From JAENVT01 sp031370825 (lineage in GTDB: Bacteria; Actinomycetota; Acidimicrobiia; Acidimicrobiales; Ilumatobacteraceae), in the NCBI GenBank assembly GCA_031370825.1, contig JANMRB010000023.1, positions 1-58,314 on the forward strand: 58,314 bases of DNA, in the 5' to 3' direction. Below are positions 8,663 through 17,089 of the stretch, piece by piece. A program made the position numbers and the translations under genes. A model generated the notes under the pieces. It made no database searches. It was not told the origin of the DNA and saw only the letters and a list, made by a program, of their open reading frames with translations. The stretch's first letter is position 1. Each line of letters opens with the position of its first letter.

Positions 8663-9708
8663 GCGCCGGTCAAGCGTCGCTGGTCGTGACCGCCGACGAC
8701 AGCACCGGCGCGACGGAGGCCGGTGCAGCCTGTGCCGACGCCGGGTTCGATGTTGACGTCGTCCCGTTCGGCGTCCCGTCGCCAGCCGGGACACCCCGTG
8801 GCTGTCTCGTAGTGGATCTCAGATCGCGCCACCTCACACCCGGCGAAGCCCGTCGACGGATGCAGGCGACAACCGTCGGGACTCATCGCATGCACAAGAT
8901 CGACTCGACCTTGCGCGGCAACTGGGCGGAGGAGATCTCCGCCGTTGCCGAGGGCGGCAGGAAAGTCGTGCTGATTCCATCGCATCCTCTCGCCGGCCGT
9001 ATCTGCGACGGGGGCGTCGTCTATGTCGACGGTGTCCCAGTTGCTGATAGCGAGCTCGGCGACGATCCGCGACTGCCGGTACGCAGCAGCAGGCCCAGCG
9101 AGACGCTGGATGGCGTCGAGCTCTCCGGCCCGGCGGCCCTGACCGGTTGGTTGGCGCGCTCGAGCACCGGCGTCGCAATCGTCGATGCCCGAACGCTGAC
9201 CGAGATCGACGAACTCGTGAAGATCGCTCTCATCGCTGCTGACGTGTTGCTGGCGGGACCCGCGTCCGTCGTCGGGGCGGTGGCAAAGCTCAGTTCCCCG
9301 GAACGCTCCGGTGCCCACCTCCCCGAACCGCTGCTGCCGGAGCCGATCCTGGTCGTGTGTGCCAGCCTGCACCCGGTCAGCCGCGTCCAGATCGCGAAGG
9401 TCGGGCAAGCCGGCGTGGAAGTGGTCACTTCGTCTGTCGTCCGAGGCGCAGACTCCGAGCTCGTCGCTGCGGAAGTTGCCGAGCGTGCTCATCGCCTGGT
9501 CGCCGAGCGGGGTACGCGTAGTGTGATCCTGGTCGGCGGCGACACTGCCGAGGCCTTCATCGGTGACAACGTCGTCCGGGTGTTCGGTTCGATCGACGTA
9601 GGTGTGAGTTTGGGCGATGCGCGGATTCGCGGAAACCTTCTACGCATCGCGAGCAAACCCGGTGGGTTCGGCACAGCCAATACGCTGGTGGACCTGGTGA
9701 ACAGATGA
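8659..9708 (+). CDS. Four-carbon acid sugar kinase (DUF1537, DtnK/OtnK-like)
   Basis: A 349-residue kinase of the DUF1537 family, known to phosphorylate D-threonate, D-erythronate or similar C4 acids at O4. The N-terminal VTADDSTGATEAG motif with its Asp-Asp pair and the HRMHKIDSTLRGNW segment are family hallmarks; the C-terminal nucleotide-binding half has LVGGDTAEAF and LRIASKPGGFG. Length is slightly below the usual 400 or more. The next gene encodes a PdxA-family dehydrogenase, the known partner of DtnK in D-threonate breakdown to dihydroxyacetone phosphate. Which C4 acid is used cannot be read from the sequence. It overlaps both neighbours by 4 bp. Confidence 0.9.
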   Translation: MSAGQASLVVTADDSTGATEAGAACADAGFDVDVVPFGVPSPAGTPRGCLVVDLRSRHLTPGEARRRMQATTVGTHRMHKIDSTLRGNWAEEISAVAEGGRKVVLIPSHPLAGRICDGGVVYVDGVPVADSELGDDPRLPVRSSRPSETLDGVELSGPAALTGWLARSSTGVAIVDARTLTEIDELVKIALIAADVLLAGPASVVGAVAKLSSPERSGAHLPEPLLPEPILVVCASLHPVSRVQIAKVGQAGVEVVTSSVVRGADSELVAAEVAERAHRLVAERGTRSVILVGGDTAEAFIGDNVVRVFGSIDVGVSLGDARIRGNLLRIASKPGGFGTANTLVDLVNR

Positions 9709-10691
9709 CGACAGTTGCAGGGCCGCCGATGGCGATCACGATGGGTGATCCCTCCGGGGTCGGCCCCGAGATCGTCCTGCGTCGTGCTGCTGAAGGCGCT
9801 TTCACCGACGATCCGGTCGTGGTCTACGGCGACCTGGCGATCCTGCGCGCCGGCGCCGGGATTCTCGGCCTCGACCTCGAGATCGAGGCCGTCGCCGATC
9901 CCCGCCAGTGGCACCCCGGACCACTGCAGGTCGTTGATGCCGCGCTGCTGAGCGCGGCGGACCTTCGCCCAGGGATGATCGATGCAGCATCAGGTGCTGC
10001 CGCTCGACAGTACGTCCTGGCCGCAACCGCGCACGCTCTGGCCGGCTCAGTGGCAGGGATCGTGACGATGCCGATGAACAAGGAAGCGACACAGCTCACC
10101 GACCCAGGCTTCGTCGGCCACACCGAGTTGATCGCCGCGGCGTGCGGGGTTCAGCGCTTCACGATGATGCTGACTGCAGGTGACCTCGCCGTCACCCACG
10201 TCAGCACCCACGTGTCCTTGCAAGAGGCGATCCGGCGAGTCACCACCGCACGGGTCACCGAGGTGATCGAGCTGACGCACGAGACGTTGCACCGCTTCCT
10301 CGACGCGCCGCGGATCGCAGTCTGCGGTGTCAACCCGCACGCCGGCGAGCACGGTCTGTTCGGATCCGAAGATGCGGTCCAGATCGTGCCGGCGATCGAG
10401 TCGGCGCGTGCCTCGGGCATCGATGCCACCGGCCCGCACCCGGCGGACACCGTCTTCCATCAGGCCGTCCATCGCAAGCGGTTCGACGCGATCGTGTGCA
10501 TGTACCACGACCAGGGCCACACACCGATGAAGCTGCTTGCCTTCGAGAGCGGCGTGAACGTGACCATCGGTCTCCCGATCGTGCGCACATCCGTGGATCA
10601 CGGAACCGCGTTCGACATCGCCTGGCAGGGGATCGCCTTCACCGGTTCACTCGACCACGCCTTGCGGTGGGCCCGCCGACTGACCAGCTGA
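9705..10691 (+). CDS. pdxA: PdxA-family 4-phosphohydroxy-acid dehydrogenase (PdxA2-like)
   Basis: NAD-dependent oxidative decarboxylase of 328 residues. It shows the PdxA signature ITMGDPSGVGPEIVLR, the metal-binding region FVGHTELIA, GVNPHAGEHGLFGSE and YHDQGHTPMK with metal-ligand histidines, and a C-terminal DHGTAFDIA. Canonical PdxA acts in pyridoxal phosphate synthesis, but next to a DUF1537 kinase this branch usually oxidises 4-phospho-D-threonate or 4-phospho-D-erythronate, giving dihydroxyacetone phosphate and CO2. It is the last gene of the operon starting at 4099, and its stop is 1 bp from the convergent monooxygenase gene, leaving no room for a terminator. Confidence 0.92.
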   Translation: MTTVAGPPMAITMGDPSGVGPEIVLRRAAEGAFTDDPVVVYGDLAILRAGAGILGLDLEIEAVADPRQWHPGPLQVVDAALLSAADLRPGMIDAASGAAARQYVLAATAHALAGSVAGIVTMPMNKEATQLTDPGFVGHTELIAAACGVQRFTMMLTAGDLAVTHVSTHVSLQEAIRRVTTARVTEVIELTHETLHRFLDAPRIAVCGVNPHAGEHGLFGSEDAVQIVPAIESARASGIDATGPHPADTVFHQAVHRKRFDAIVCMYHDQGHTPMKLLAFESGVNVTIGLPIVRTSVDHGTAFDIAWQGIAFTGSLDHALRWARRLTS

Positions 10692-10692
10692 T

Positions 10693-11862
10693 TCAGTGGG
10701 GATCGACGAGGTCGAGGAACTGCCAGCGCTTGCCCTCGGCGACACCCATCAACTCGCGGCCGCATGTCTGCCAGACCGCGGGGGCTGACGTGACGTGTTG
10801 CGTGCCGGCGTGCACGTCGCGGTACAGCCGCTGGATGACGCCGCGGCGCAGGGCAGTCGTACCTCCGGCGAGGTAGACGAAGTTGGCCACCTCGTGAAGC
10901 GCCTTGGTGATGTGGGCCAGCGCCAACCGAACCAACGTGTGCTGGCGCACCGAGATGTCGTCGCCGGCGTAGAGGCTCTTCGTGAGGTCGGTCCAGGACT
11001 CGATGACCAGGGCCCGGGCGGCCCGGAACTGCGCCTCGGCCTGGGCGAAACCCTGCTGGAACGCTGCGCTGTCGGCCTGGGCGCCGGGTCGGCCGGCCTT
11101 GCCGTGCACGAGCCCCGCCAATTCGTCGAGCATCCTCCGACCCACCCCCATCGCCCAGCCGCTGTGGCAGGTGACGGCAAAACCGATGATCCCGATCCCA
11201 TAGACGGGGCCACCGCGCTGGGGAACCGTGGTGACGGCGAAGTGGCTCCAGCCGTCGGGAACGAACACCGAATCCATCGTGTAATCGATGCTGCCGGTGC
11301 CGCGCAGTCCCATCACGTCCCAGTTGTCGATCAGGTTCACTGCTTCGATCGGCGTCACGCAGATCCGCGGCTCACCGGTCTCTTCGATGATGGCGAGCGA
11401 GTGCACGTGCGACGAGTGCTTGAGTCCCGATCCGAAGCTCCACGATCCACTCACCGAAAGGCCGCCGTCGACGAGCTTCGCTGTTCCGGGTCGCGTCCCC
11501 TGGCCGGCGATCACCGGTTGCTTGCCCTCGCCCCAGAGCTCGGCAACTGCATGGTCGCTGAGATATGCGCCCGCAGTGCCGATCGACAGGTTGGCCGCCA
11601 TGTTCACCCAACCGGCCGAGGCGTCGCCGTACGACAGGTTTTCGAGCACTTCGAGGGAGTGGACGGGGTCGAGCTCGGAGCCACCCAACTTCTCGGGCAC
11701 CCACATCCTCAACAAGCCGTCGCGACGCAACGCCGCCACGACGTTGGGTGATAGCTCGCCTGCTGTATCCCCGAACTCGGCTTCGGCATCGAGCAGAGGC
11801 ACAAGAGCCTTGGCCTTCTCGGCAAGGATGGATTGTTCGCTGAGTGATTCGCCGAGCGGCAT
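10693..11862 (-). CDS. Acyl-CoA dehydrogenase-like flavin monooxygenase (HsaA/DszC type)
   Basis: A 389-residue protein with the acyl-CoA dehydrogenase fold: an N-terminal helical domain (LRRDGLLRMWVPEKLGGSELDP), a middle beta domain with LSVSGSWSFGSGLKHSSHVHSL and DNWDVMGLRGTGSIDY, and a C-terminal four-helix domain ending TTALRRGVIQRLYRDVHAGTQHVT. The GSWSFGSG and WDVMGLRGTGS motifs point to the flavin-dependent monooxygenase branch (HsaA, HpaB-like, DszC) rather than a CoA-ester dehydrogenase. It would need a separate flavin reductase, not seen nearby. A possible SD (AAGGGA) lies 8 bp before the ATG. It follows the MFS gene on the same strand after 36 bp, so it is probably the last gene of an ArsR-MFS-monooxygenase operon. 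Confidence 0.82.
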   Translation of the reverse strand: MPLGESLSEQSILAEKAKALVPLLDAEAEFGDTAGELSPNVVAALRRDGLLRMWVPEKLGGSELDPVHSLEVLENLSYGDASAGWVNMAANLSIGTAGAYLSDHAVAELWGEGKQPVIAGQGTRPGTAKLVDGGLSVSGSWSFGSGLKHSSHVHSLAIIEETGEPRICVTPIEAVNLIDNWDVMGLRGTGSIDYTMDSVFVPDGWSHFAVTTVPQRGGPVYGIGIIGFAVTCHSGWAMGVGRRMLDELAGLVHGKAGRPGAQADSAAFQQGFAQAEAQFRAARALVIESWTDLTKSLYAGDDISVRQHTLVRLALAHITKALHEVANFVYLAGGTTALRRGVIQRLYRDVHAGTQHVTSAPAVWQTCGRELMGVAEGKRWQFLDLVDPH

Positions 11863-11898
11863 CGTGCAGTCCCTTCGTCGCTGTATGTCGAAGCGAGC

Positions 11899-13203
11899 TT
11901 AGGCAGCGACGGTGTTCCGGGCCGCTTCGAGCTTGGCAGTCGTCAGCTTGCTGCGACCAATGACGAACAGGGATGCGTAGATGGCGGCATCGAGGAGGAA
12001 TGCCGATCGCAGGGCGATACGTCGATTGGCAAGATGGCTGACGACCGTGACGGTGATCCCGCCCAATGCGGCCCCGATCGGCATCATTCCCCACGCGAAG
12101 AAGCGATACACACTGTTGACCCTGCCGAGCAGATGCGGCGGGATGATCGATTGCCGCAGGCTGACCGTGATGACGTTCCACGTCGCGCCGAGAGTTGCGC
12201 CGATGCCGTAGAGAACCATCACGATAGGCCATTGCGACGACAGCCCGACCAGGAACGAGACGACCGCGCTGGAGCCAAGCGTCATGGCCAGGCAGGTTCC
12301 GCTGCCGAGGCGTTTCGACATCCACGGAGCCAGGTTCCCGCCGATCGCGGCACCGGCAGCGAGGCCGAAGCCCATGATGGTGAAGACGAACGGTCCCGCG
12401 TTGAGGATCTCTTGCGCGAACAGCACAAGCACCGAACCGCTGAGCGTCGACGCCAGGTTCATCAGACCGAGGATGATTGCCATCGAGCGCAACAGCTCAT
12501 TGGCCCACAACCATCGGAAGCCCTCCGCCAGCTCGCTGCGCCAGGGCGCCTGGACGTGATCGACCGGGCGTTCTGCACGGAACGTTCCGGGAATCGCGGC
12601 GACGAGGGCGGCGGCGGCGAAGAACGACGCAGCATCGACGAAGAAGGGCAGCGAAAAGGCGACGATCAGCAGCAGCGAGCCGAGGGGAGGGCCGATGAAC
12701 GTGTTGGCGATGCTCTCGGCACTCCACATGCGACCGTTCGCCTTCTCGAGCTGATCGACCTCGACGATGGAGGGCATGAACGTTTGGCCGCAGTTGTCGC
12801 GCAGCACCTCGGCCGTGCCGAGCAGCAAGGTCGCGATCAGCAGCAGGACGTACAAACCAGTTGCCGTGCCCGTGACCTTCGACAGCTCGTCCGCGGCAGG
12901 CAGCTTCGACTGCCGGCCCAGCACAGCGAGGGCAACGACGAGCGTGAGGACGAAGCGGGTGAAGTCGGCGACAACCATCGCCCTCTTGCGATCCACGCGA
13001 TCGGTGATGACACCTGCGGGAAGGGTGAAAACGAGCCACGGCAGGCGTTGAACAAGCGCGACTCCGGCAATCAGGATCGGGTTGCGGGTGATGGCCGAAG
13101 CAAGCCAGGGATAGGCGATCAACGACATCCCGTCGCCGATGTTGGAGATGGTGGTCGAGATGAACAGCTTGCGATAGCTGGGCCCGAGACGATTCGCGGT
13201 CAT
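11899..13203 (-). CDS. MFS transporter (macrolide-efflux/enterobactin-exporter type)
   Basis: Integral membrane protein of 434 residues with about twelve hydrophobic segments. N-terminal SYRKLFISTTISNIGDGMSLIAYPWLAS and the loop PAGVITDRVDRKRAM match the MFS_3/EntS-like group of drug and siderophore exporters. Transport direction and substrate are inferred from family only. The ATG overlaps the stop of the upstream regulator gene by 4 bp (ATGA), so expression is coupled to that ArsR protein, a common arrangement for regulated efflux pumps. Confidence 0.88.
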   Translation of the reverse strand: MTANRLGPSYRKLFISTTISNIGDGMSLIAYPWLASAITRNPILIAGVALVQRLPWLVFTLPAGVITDRVDRKRAMVVADFTRFVLTLVVALAVLGRQSKLPAADELSKVTGTATGLYVLLLIATLLLGTAEVLRDNCGQTFMPSIVEVDQLEKANGRMWSAESIANTFIGPPLGSLLLIVAFSLPFFVDAASFFAAAALVAAIPGTFRAERPVDHVQAPWRSELAEGFRWLWANELLRSMAIILGLMNLASTLSGSVLVLFAQEILNAGPFVFTIMGFGLAAGAAIGGNLAPWMSKRLGSGTCLAMTLGSSAVVSFLVGLSSQWPIVMVLYGIGATLGATWNVITVSLRQSIIPPHLLGRVNSVYRFFAWGMMPIGAALGGITVTVVSHLANRRIALRSAFLLDAAIYASLFVIGRSKLTTAKLEAARNTVAA

Positions 13204-13778
13204 TGCGACTCCTCTGGTGCTTCGGGGGCCACGGGCCGGTTCGTCGGAAAGACCCCGACGTAGAAGGCGTATTCGCGTGTCCCGCCCCGTGGCAGGCGGG
13301 TGAACTCCACCGCGAGAGCCATCACGCGCTCGGTGAACTCTTTTGCCGATTCAGCGGGGATCCGGGCGTGGCGCAGCGTGAACCCGCCGCCGCACTCGCC
13401 GGCGTCGGACAGATCGGCATGCGCACGGGCATCGGCGACGAAGGGCAGATCGCCGTCCATGGTTTCGTCGGGGAACACGATGGTGTGCGCGGTTCGGCCG
13501 TAGAAGCGCTCCTCGATTGCGCGCACCTTGCGTGTGGCGGTGACCTTCAACAGGCCGGCGTTGGCGAGGACATCGACATGGTGGGCGACCGTGCCGCGCG
13601 GTTTGCGTACTCGAGCCGAAAGTTCGGTGACCGTCATGGCCCGCTCCAGCACGAGGTCGAGTATCAGCATTCGCAACGGGTTGCCAATGGCCTTGAGCCG
13701 TGCCGGCGAATCGGCAACAACGATCTCGTCGAGTTCGTACCCCAGTTCATACCCGCTGGTGGCATCAATGTCCGACAT
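13200..13778 (-). CDS. ArsR-type winged-helix regulator
   Basis: A 192-residue regulator. Residues 20-90 form an ArsR/HTH_20 winged helix: RLKAIGNPLRMLILDLVLE, TVTELSARVRKPRGTVAHHVDVLANAGLL, then a wing. The C-terminal 100 residues are not metal-binding in any obvious way (two cysteines at most), so a small-molecule or protein ligand is likelier. The start at 13778 is set by a strong promoter immediately upstream; the frame is open further back but lacks family-like sequence. Perfect 8-bp inverted arms flank its promoter and start codon, consistent with autoregulation. It heads the operon with the MFS exporter and the flavin monooxygenase. Confidence 0.86.
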   Translation of the reverse strand: MSDIDATSGYELGYELDEIVVADSPARLKAIGNPLRMLILDLVLERAMTVTELSARVRKPRGTVAHHVDVLANAGLLKVTATRKVRAIEERFYGRTAHTIVFPDETMDGDLPFVADARAHADLSDAGECGGGFTLRHARIPAESAKEFTERVMALAVEFTRLPRGGTREYAFYVGVFPTNRPVAPEAPEESQ

Positions 13779-13814
13779 ATCCCGAATGATAGGTAAATCC
13801 CGGACATTCGTCAA
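13779..13814 (-). promoter_or_regulatory. Strong leaderless promoter of the ArsR operon
   Basis: On the minus strand: TTGACG (complement of 13809-13814), a 17-bp spacer, TATCAT (complement of 13786-13791), then 7 bp to the ATG. This is the best consensus-like promoter in the window. Inverted arms AATGTCCG (13767-13774) and CGGACATT (13801-13808) bracket the -10 and the start codon, and the first arm is part of the smaller dyad TGTCCGACA (13769-13777). Confidence 0.65.
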
Positions 13815-13922
13815 GCTGAAGAAGCGTTGGGTCGAATGCGTCGAGCGAAAGCAAAGCCCAGCCCGCATGCCGAAGGCCCGGGAGGGAGCAGCCGAAGCGA
13901 AGCGGAGGCCAGTCCCGACCCT

Positions 13923-13928
13923 TAGATT
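13923..13928 (+). promoter_or_regulatory. -10 hexamer TAGATT, leaderless start
   Basis: TAGATT ends 7 bp before the ATG at 13936 of the MFS gene. No SD is visible, so the transcript probably begins at the start codon. Confidence 0.45.
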
Positions 13929-13935
13929 GGGCCGG

Positions 13936-15120
13936 ATGCGCAATCGGTCGGTCGTCGTGGTGTTTGGCACGTTGACTGGGCTGTTCGCGTCCGGGTACGG
14001 GGTCATGTTCACGGTTCTCGACGAGTTCCGTGATCAGTACGGGATCGGGGAAGGCGCCCTCGGGCTCATCGTGGCAATGGGCTTTCTGTCGTCATTCCTC
14101 GCCCAGGTGACCATCGCTCCGCTTGCGGATCGCGGACACGCCCGTCAGATGATCTTCCTCGGGCTCGCATTCGATGTCGCAGGTCTGCTGGGCATGGCCT
14201 ACGGCAGCAGCGTCGTTGTCCTGCTGACCTCGCGCTTCGTGATGGGGGTCGGCGTCGGCCTTGCCTATCCGGCTGCGCGCCGAATCGTGATCCTGGCCGA
14301 CCCAGTCAATCTCGGGAAGAACCTAGGGCGAATGCTCGCCGCCGATGTAGCCGGTTTCGCCGTAGGTCCCGCTATATCCGCGGTTCTCGTGGGTCCGTTC
14401 GGCATCGCCGCTCCGTTCCTCGTGATCGCAGCGGCGACCGTCGCCATCTATCCGTTGGTGGCGCGAACCCGGGTTGCTGAGACCGATACCGATATCGAAC
14501 CGCCGCCGAGGTTCGCATTCGATCTCCTGCGCATCCGCCCGTACCTTGCCGCGCTGTCGATGGGAGCAGCGGTGTTCATGATGATCGGTGCCTTCGATGC
14601 GTTGTGGGCACTGGTCCTTGACGATCTGCATGCCAGCGACCTGATCGCCAACCTCGGGATCACACTGTTCGCGGTGCCGATGGTGTTGTTCGCATCGACC
14701 GGCGGAAGGTTGGCCCAATCGATCGGGCCATTCCGGCTGGGCACCTTCGGCCTCCTCGTCGGCGCTGCTGCGATGTTCGCGTACGGTCACGCGCCGTCGG
14801 GCGGGATCATGTTGGCGATCTCACTCGTGCATGCGACCAACGACGGCTTCACAGTCAGCAGTTGTGGCGTCGCGGTTGGGCTTGTCGTCCCAGGCGAACG
14901 CCAGGCCAGCGCGCAGGGTCTGCTCGGCGGTGTCGAGACGCTGGTAGCCGGGATCACTGCCACGGCAATCGGCCAGATCTACCAACACTTCGGCCGCACG
15001 GTCGCGTACACGAGTTGCTCGGCGATGATGGTCGCCCTGATCGCCGGCGGTGCATTGCTATCGGGCCGGTCGTGGCGACTGCGCGACAGCACAGGTCAAC
15101 AGGCGGCGGTCCCCGCGTGA
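13936..15120 (+). CDS. MFS transporter
   Basis: A 394-residue major facilitator protein with about twelve hydrophobic segments. It starts RNRSVVVVFGTLTGLFASGYG; the conserved loop between helices 2 and 3 reads APLADRGHARQMIFLG, and helix 4 has SRFVMGVGVGLAYPAARRI. The start was placed at 13936 because the upstream in-frame stretch translates a non-hydrophobic Arg-rich sequence antisense to the ArsR gene, and a TAGATT hexamer sits 7 bp upstream. Substrate unknown. It ends 7 bp from the convergent dienelactone hydrolase gene. Confidence 0.85.
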   Translation: MRNRSVVVVFGTLTGLFASGYGVMFTVLDEFRDQYGIGEGALGLIVAMGFLSSFLAQVTIAPLADRGHARQMIFLGLAFDVAGLLGMAYGSSVVVLLTSRFVMGVGVGLAYPAARRIVILADPVNLGKNLGRMLAADVAGFAVGPAISAVLVGPFGIAAPFLVIAAATVAIYPLVARTRVAETDTDIEPPPRFAFDLLRIRPYLAALSMGAAVFMMIGAFDALWALVLDDLHASDLIANLGITLFAVPMVLFASTGGRLAQSIGPFRLGTFGLLVGAAAMFAYGHAPSGGIMLAISLVHATNDGFTVSSCGVAVGLVVPGERQASAQGLLGGVETLVAGITATAIGQIYQHFGRTVAYTSCSAMMVALIAGGALLSGRSWRLRDSTGQQAAVPA

Positions 15121-15127
15121 TCGTGCT

Positions 15128-15802
15128 TCAGCCAAGTTGCTCGTCGAAGAACCGGAAAGTACGCGCCTGTGCGATTGCTGCCGGCACGGCGCTGAACGAG
15201 CCGCGGTGATCGCAGTTGAACCCGTGTTCGGCGTCGTAGCGGTAGACCGTCGCGTTTGGCCATGCAGCGGCGATCTTGTCGACGTCTTCCATCGGTATCG
15301 CGTGATCGCGTTCACCGAAGTGCATGATCATGGGCACGACCGGCACCTGATCGATGAGACCGACCGTCCCACCGCCGTAGTACGACGATGCCGCGTCGAA
15401 GACACGGGGATGCTCGATTGCGCATGCCGCGGTGACTCGCCCGCCGTAGCAGTAGCCGACGACGCCGACCTTGCCACCTTCGCGGGCTGCTTCGCCGGCA
15501 GCAGCAACGTCGGCAAGAACTGTTCCGAAGTCGAGTGAGCCCATGGCGATGGCGCGACCCGCCTCGATGTCCTCAGGCGTGTAGCCCAGTTCGATGCCGG
15601 GTCGCTCGCGGTCGAAGATGGCCGGGGCGATGGCCAGATAACCGGCAGCGGCGTACCGATCGGCTACGGAACGGATGTGGCCGTTGACCCCGAAGATCTC
15701 TTGGATGACGACGACTCCGCCGCGCGCGGGGCCCTCCGGTTCGGCTCGGTAGGCGGAGAGTTGGAACCCATCGGACGATGTCAGTGTGATCGTGGAACCC
15801 AT
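15128..15802 (-). CDS. Dienelactone hydrolase family protein
   Basis: Cytosolic alpha/beta hydrolase of 224 residues. The nucleophile is cysteine in VGYCYGGR, as in carboxymethylenebutenolidase; the acid is likely the Asp in HFGERDHAIP and the base the His in YDAEHGFNCD. The N-terminal ARGGVVVIQEIFGVNGHIRSVADR is typical of the family. Its role may be opening a lactone formed in aromatic or halogenated compound degradation, in keeping with the nearby monooxygenase, but the genes are on separate transcripts. A TACAGT hexamer 7 bp before the ATG suggests a leaderless mRNA. Confidence 0.92.
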   Translation of the reverse strand: MGSTITLTSSDGFQLSAYRAEPEGPARGGVVVIQEIFGVNGHIRSVADRYAAAGYLAIAPAIFDRERPGIELGYTPEDIEAGRAIAMGSLDFGTVLADVAAAGEAAREGGKVGVVGYCYGGRVTAACAIEHPRVFDAASSYYGGGTVGLIDQVPVVPMIMHFGERDHAIPMEDVDKIAAAWPNATVYRYDAEHGFNCDHRGSFSAVPAAIAQARTFRFFDEQLG

Positions 15803-15809
15803 TAGAGCG

Positions 15810-15815
15810 ACTGTA
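15810..15815 (-). promoter_or_regulatory. -10 hexamer TACAGT, leaderless start
   Basis: TACAGT on the minus strand lies 7 bp before the ATG at 15802, with a TTGACC hexamer 15 bp further upstream as a possible -35. Confidence 0.45.
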
Positions 15816-15832
15816 TTCGCGAGTTAGGGAGG

Positions 15833-17014
15833 TCAATCGAATGCTGGGGCGACCCGCCTCGTGAGGGAGGGCCGTTGGGTGATCGCGCCGATCGCACACG
15901 CTGTGGGAACGATCAACAGCGCGCTACGTAGGCCGACCTGGTCAGCCAACACCCCCATGGCGAGCGGGCCCATCGTGACTGCGGTTCCCGAAGCCAGGAT
16001 GCAGATGGCGCCCAGGGAGATCGAGTCGATCTTCTGCTCCGCCGATGCATACAGCCTGTCGACGGTGAGGGGGTAGAGAGGCGCGCCGCCGAAGCCGACG
16101 ATTGTGAGGCCGGCCACTCGCGGCAACAGTCCGGGCGCGGCGAACATCACTACAGCGCCGATGCCCGTGGTGATGAAGCTGATGGTGACCGTGGCGTCAC
16201 CGAACAGACGGATGAACATCGGCATGACGAGCCGCGACAGGAACATCATCACGCCGAAGACCCCGGCCAGGGCAGCGGCGAGGCCACCGGAAGCGTGACC
16301 GACCTCTTTGAGGTATGTAGCAGCCCAGACGCCGATGGCGAACTCGCTGAAGACCGCATTGATGATGTGCAGCCACGGAACGAACACGTCACGGTCGCGG
16401 AGGTGGGCGAGGGTGAACTCGCCCTGCCGGCTGGACTCCGGCACGGCTACAGGCCATGCCACAGCGGTGAGGACCACCACGATCACGGCGGTGAGGATGA
16501 GGTAGGGAGGCCGCCATGACCAGTGCAGTGCCAGCGCTGCGCCGACCACGAGGCTGAACATGACGCCGGCCAGGCCGGGCGCACCGTTGACAGCAGCGAA
16601 CGCCGTGGCCCTGTGTTCACCATGATGATCGCTGATCAGGGCCGGCATCACCATCACCAGCAATGCACCGCCCGTGCCGGCCAGCGCCGTACCGGCCAGT
16701 GTGATGGGCCAGGCAGGCCCCAGGCAGAACATCGCGATGCCGGAGGTGATGGCCACTGCGGAGACGAGGAGCGAGCTTCGCCGGCCGAGTCGGTCGACGA
16801 CACGCACCCCGCAAAGACCGGCCAGCAACGAGGCGAACCCAAATGTCGAACCGTGCAGAGCGGCGATGACGCCCGAGAGGTGGAACTGGTGTCGCAACTC
16901 TCCGAGCACGGTCCCGACGCTGAGACCACCAACCAGCAATGCGTAGCCCAGCGCGGACGAATATGTCAGCCGATCCCACCGAAACCTGTCGGTGACGATG
17001 GGGGTCGCGCTCAC
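15833..17014 (-). CDS. MFS transporter
   Basis: A 393-residue permease of the major facilitator superfamily. Hydrophobic segments run the whole length; the first half has LAGLCGVRVVDRLGRRSSLLVSAVAI (loop 2-3) and the second LAGVFGVMMFLSRLVMPMFIRLFG. The chosen start is the GTG at 17014 giving SATPIVTDRFRWD; the AGAGGG before it is only 1-2 bp away, so the start is uncertain. The longer frame to 17716 is only antisense to the amine oxidase gene. It is divergent from that oxidase and could import or export the same amine, which is a context inference. Confidence 0.82.
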   Translation of the reverse strand: MSATPIVTDRFRWDRLTYSSALGYALLVGGLSVGTVLGELRHQFHLSGVIAALHGSTFGFASLLAGLCGVRVVDRLGRRSSLLVSAVAITSGIAMFCLGPAWPITLAGTALAGTGGALLVMVMPALISDHHGEHRATAFAAVNGAPGLAGVMFSLVVGAALALHWSWRPPYLILTAVIVVVLTAVAWPVAVPESSRQGEFTLAHLRDRDVFVPWLHIINAVFSEFAIGVWAATYLKEVGHASGGLAAALAGVFGVMMFLSRLVMPMFIRLFGDATVTISFITTGIGAVVMFAAPGLLPRVAGLTIVGFGGAPLYPLTVDRLYASAEQKIDSISLGAICILASGTAVTMGPLAMGVLADQVGLRSALLIVPTACAIGAITQRPSLTRRVAPAFD

Positions 17015-17076
17015 ACCCTCTTTTGTACCAGTAAAGAAGGTGGGGACGGTGGCCAGAACGCATAAAGATCGGGCCG

Positions 17077-17082
17077 TAGGGT
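17077..17082 (+). promoter_or_regulatory. -10 hexamer TAGGGT, leaderless start
   Basis: TAGGGT ends 7 bp before the GTG at 17090 of the amine oxidase gene; no SD is visible. Confidence 0.4.
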
Positions 17083-17089
17083 GTGACTC

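Noticed and set aside
12034..13263. 409-codon plus-strand frame opposite the MFS exporter gene
   Set aside because: Highly charged Arg/Asp/Gln-rich translation, typical antisense of a membrane protein gene.
13840..13935. Purine-rich stretch before the MFS gene as a possible repeat element
   Set aside because: No second copy seen in the window and no clear dyad; treated as an ordinary leader region.
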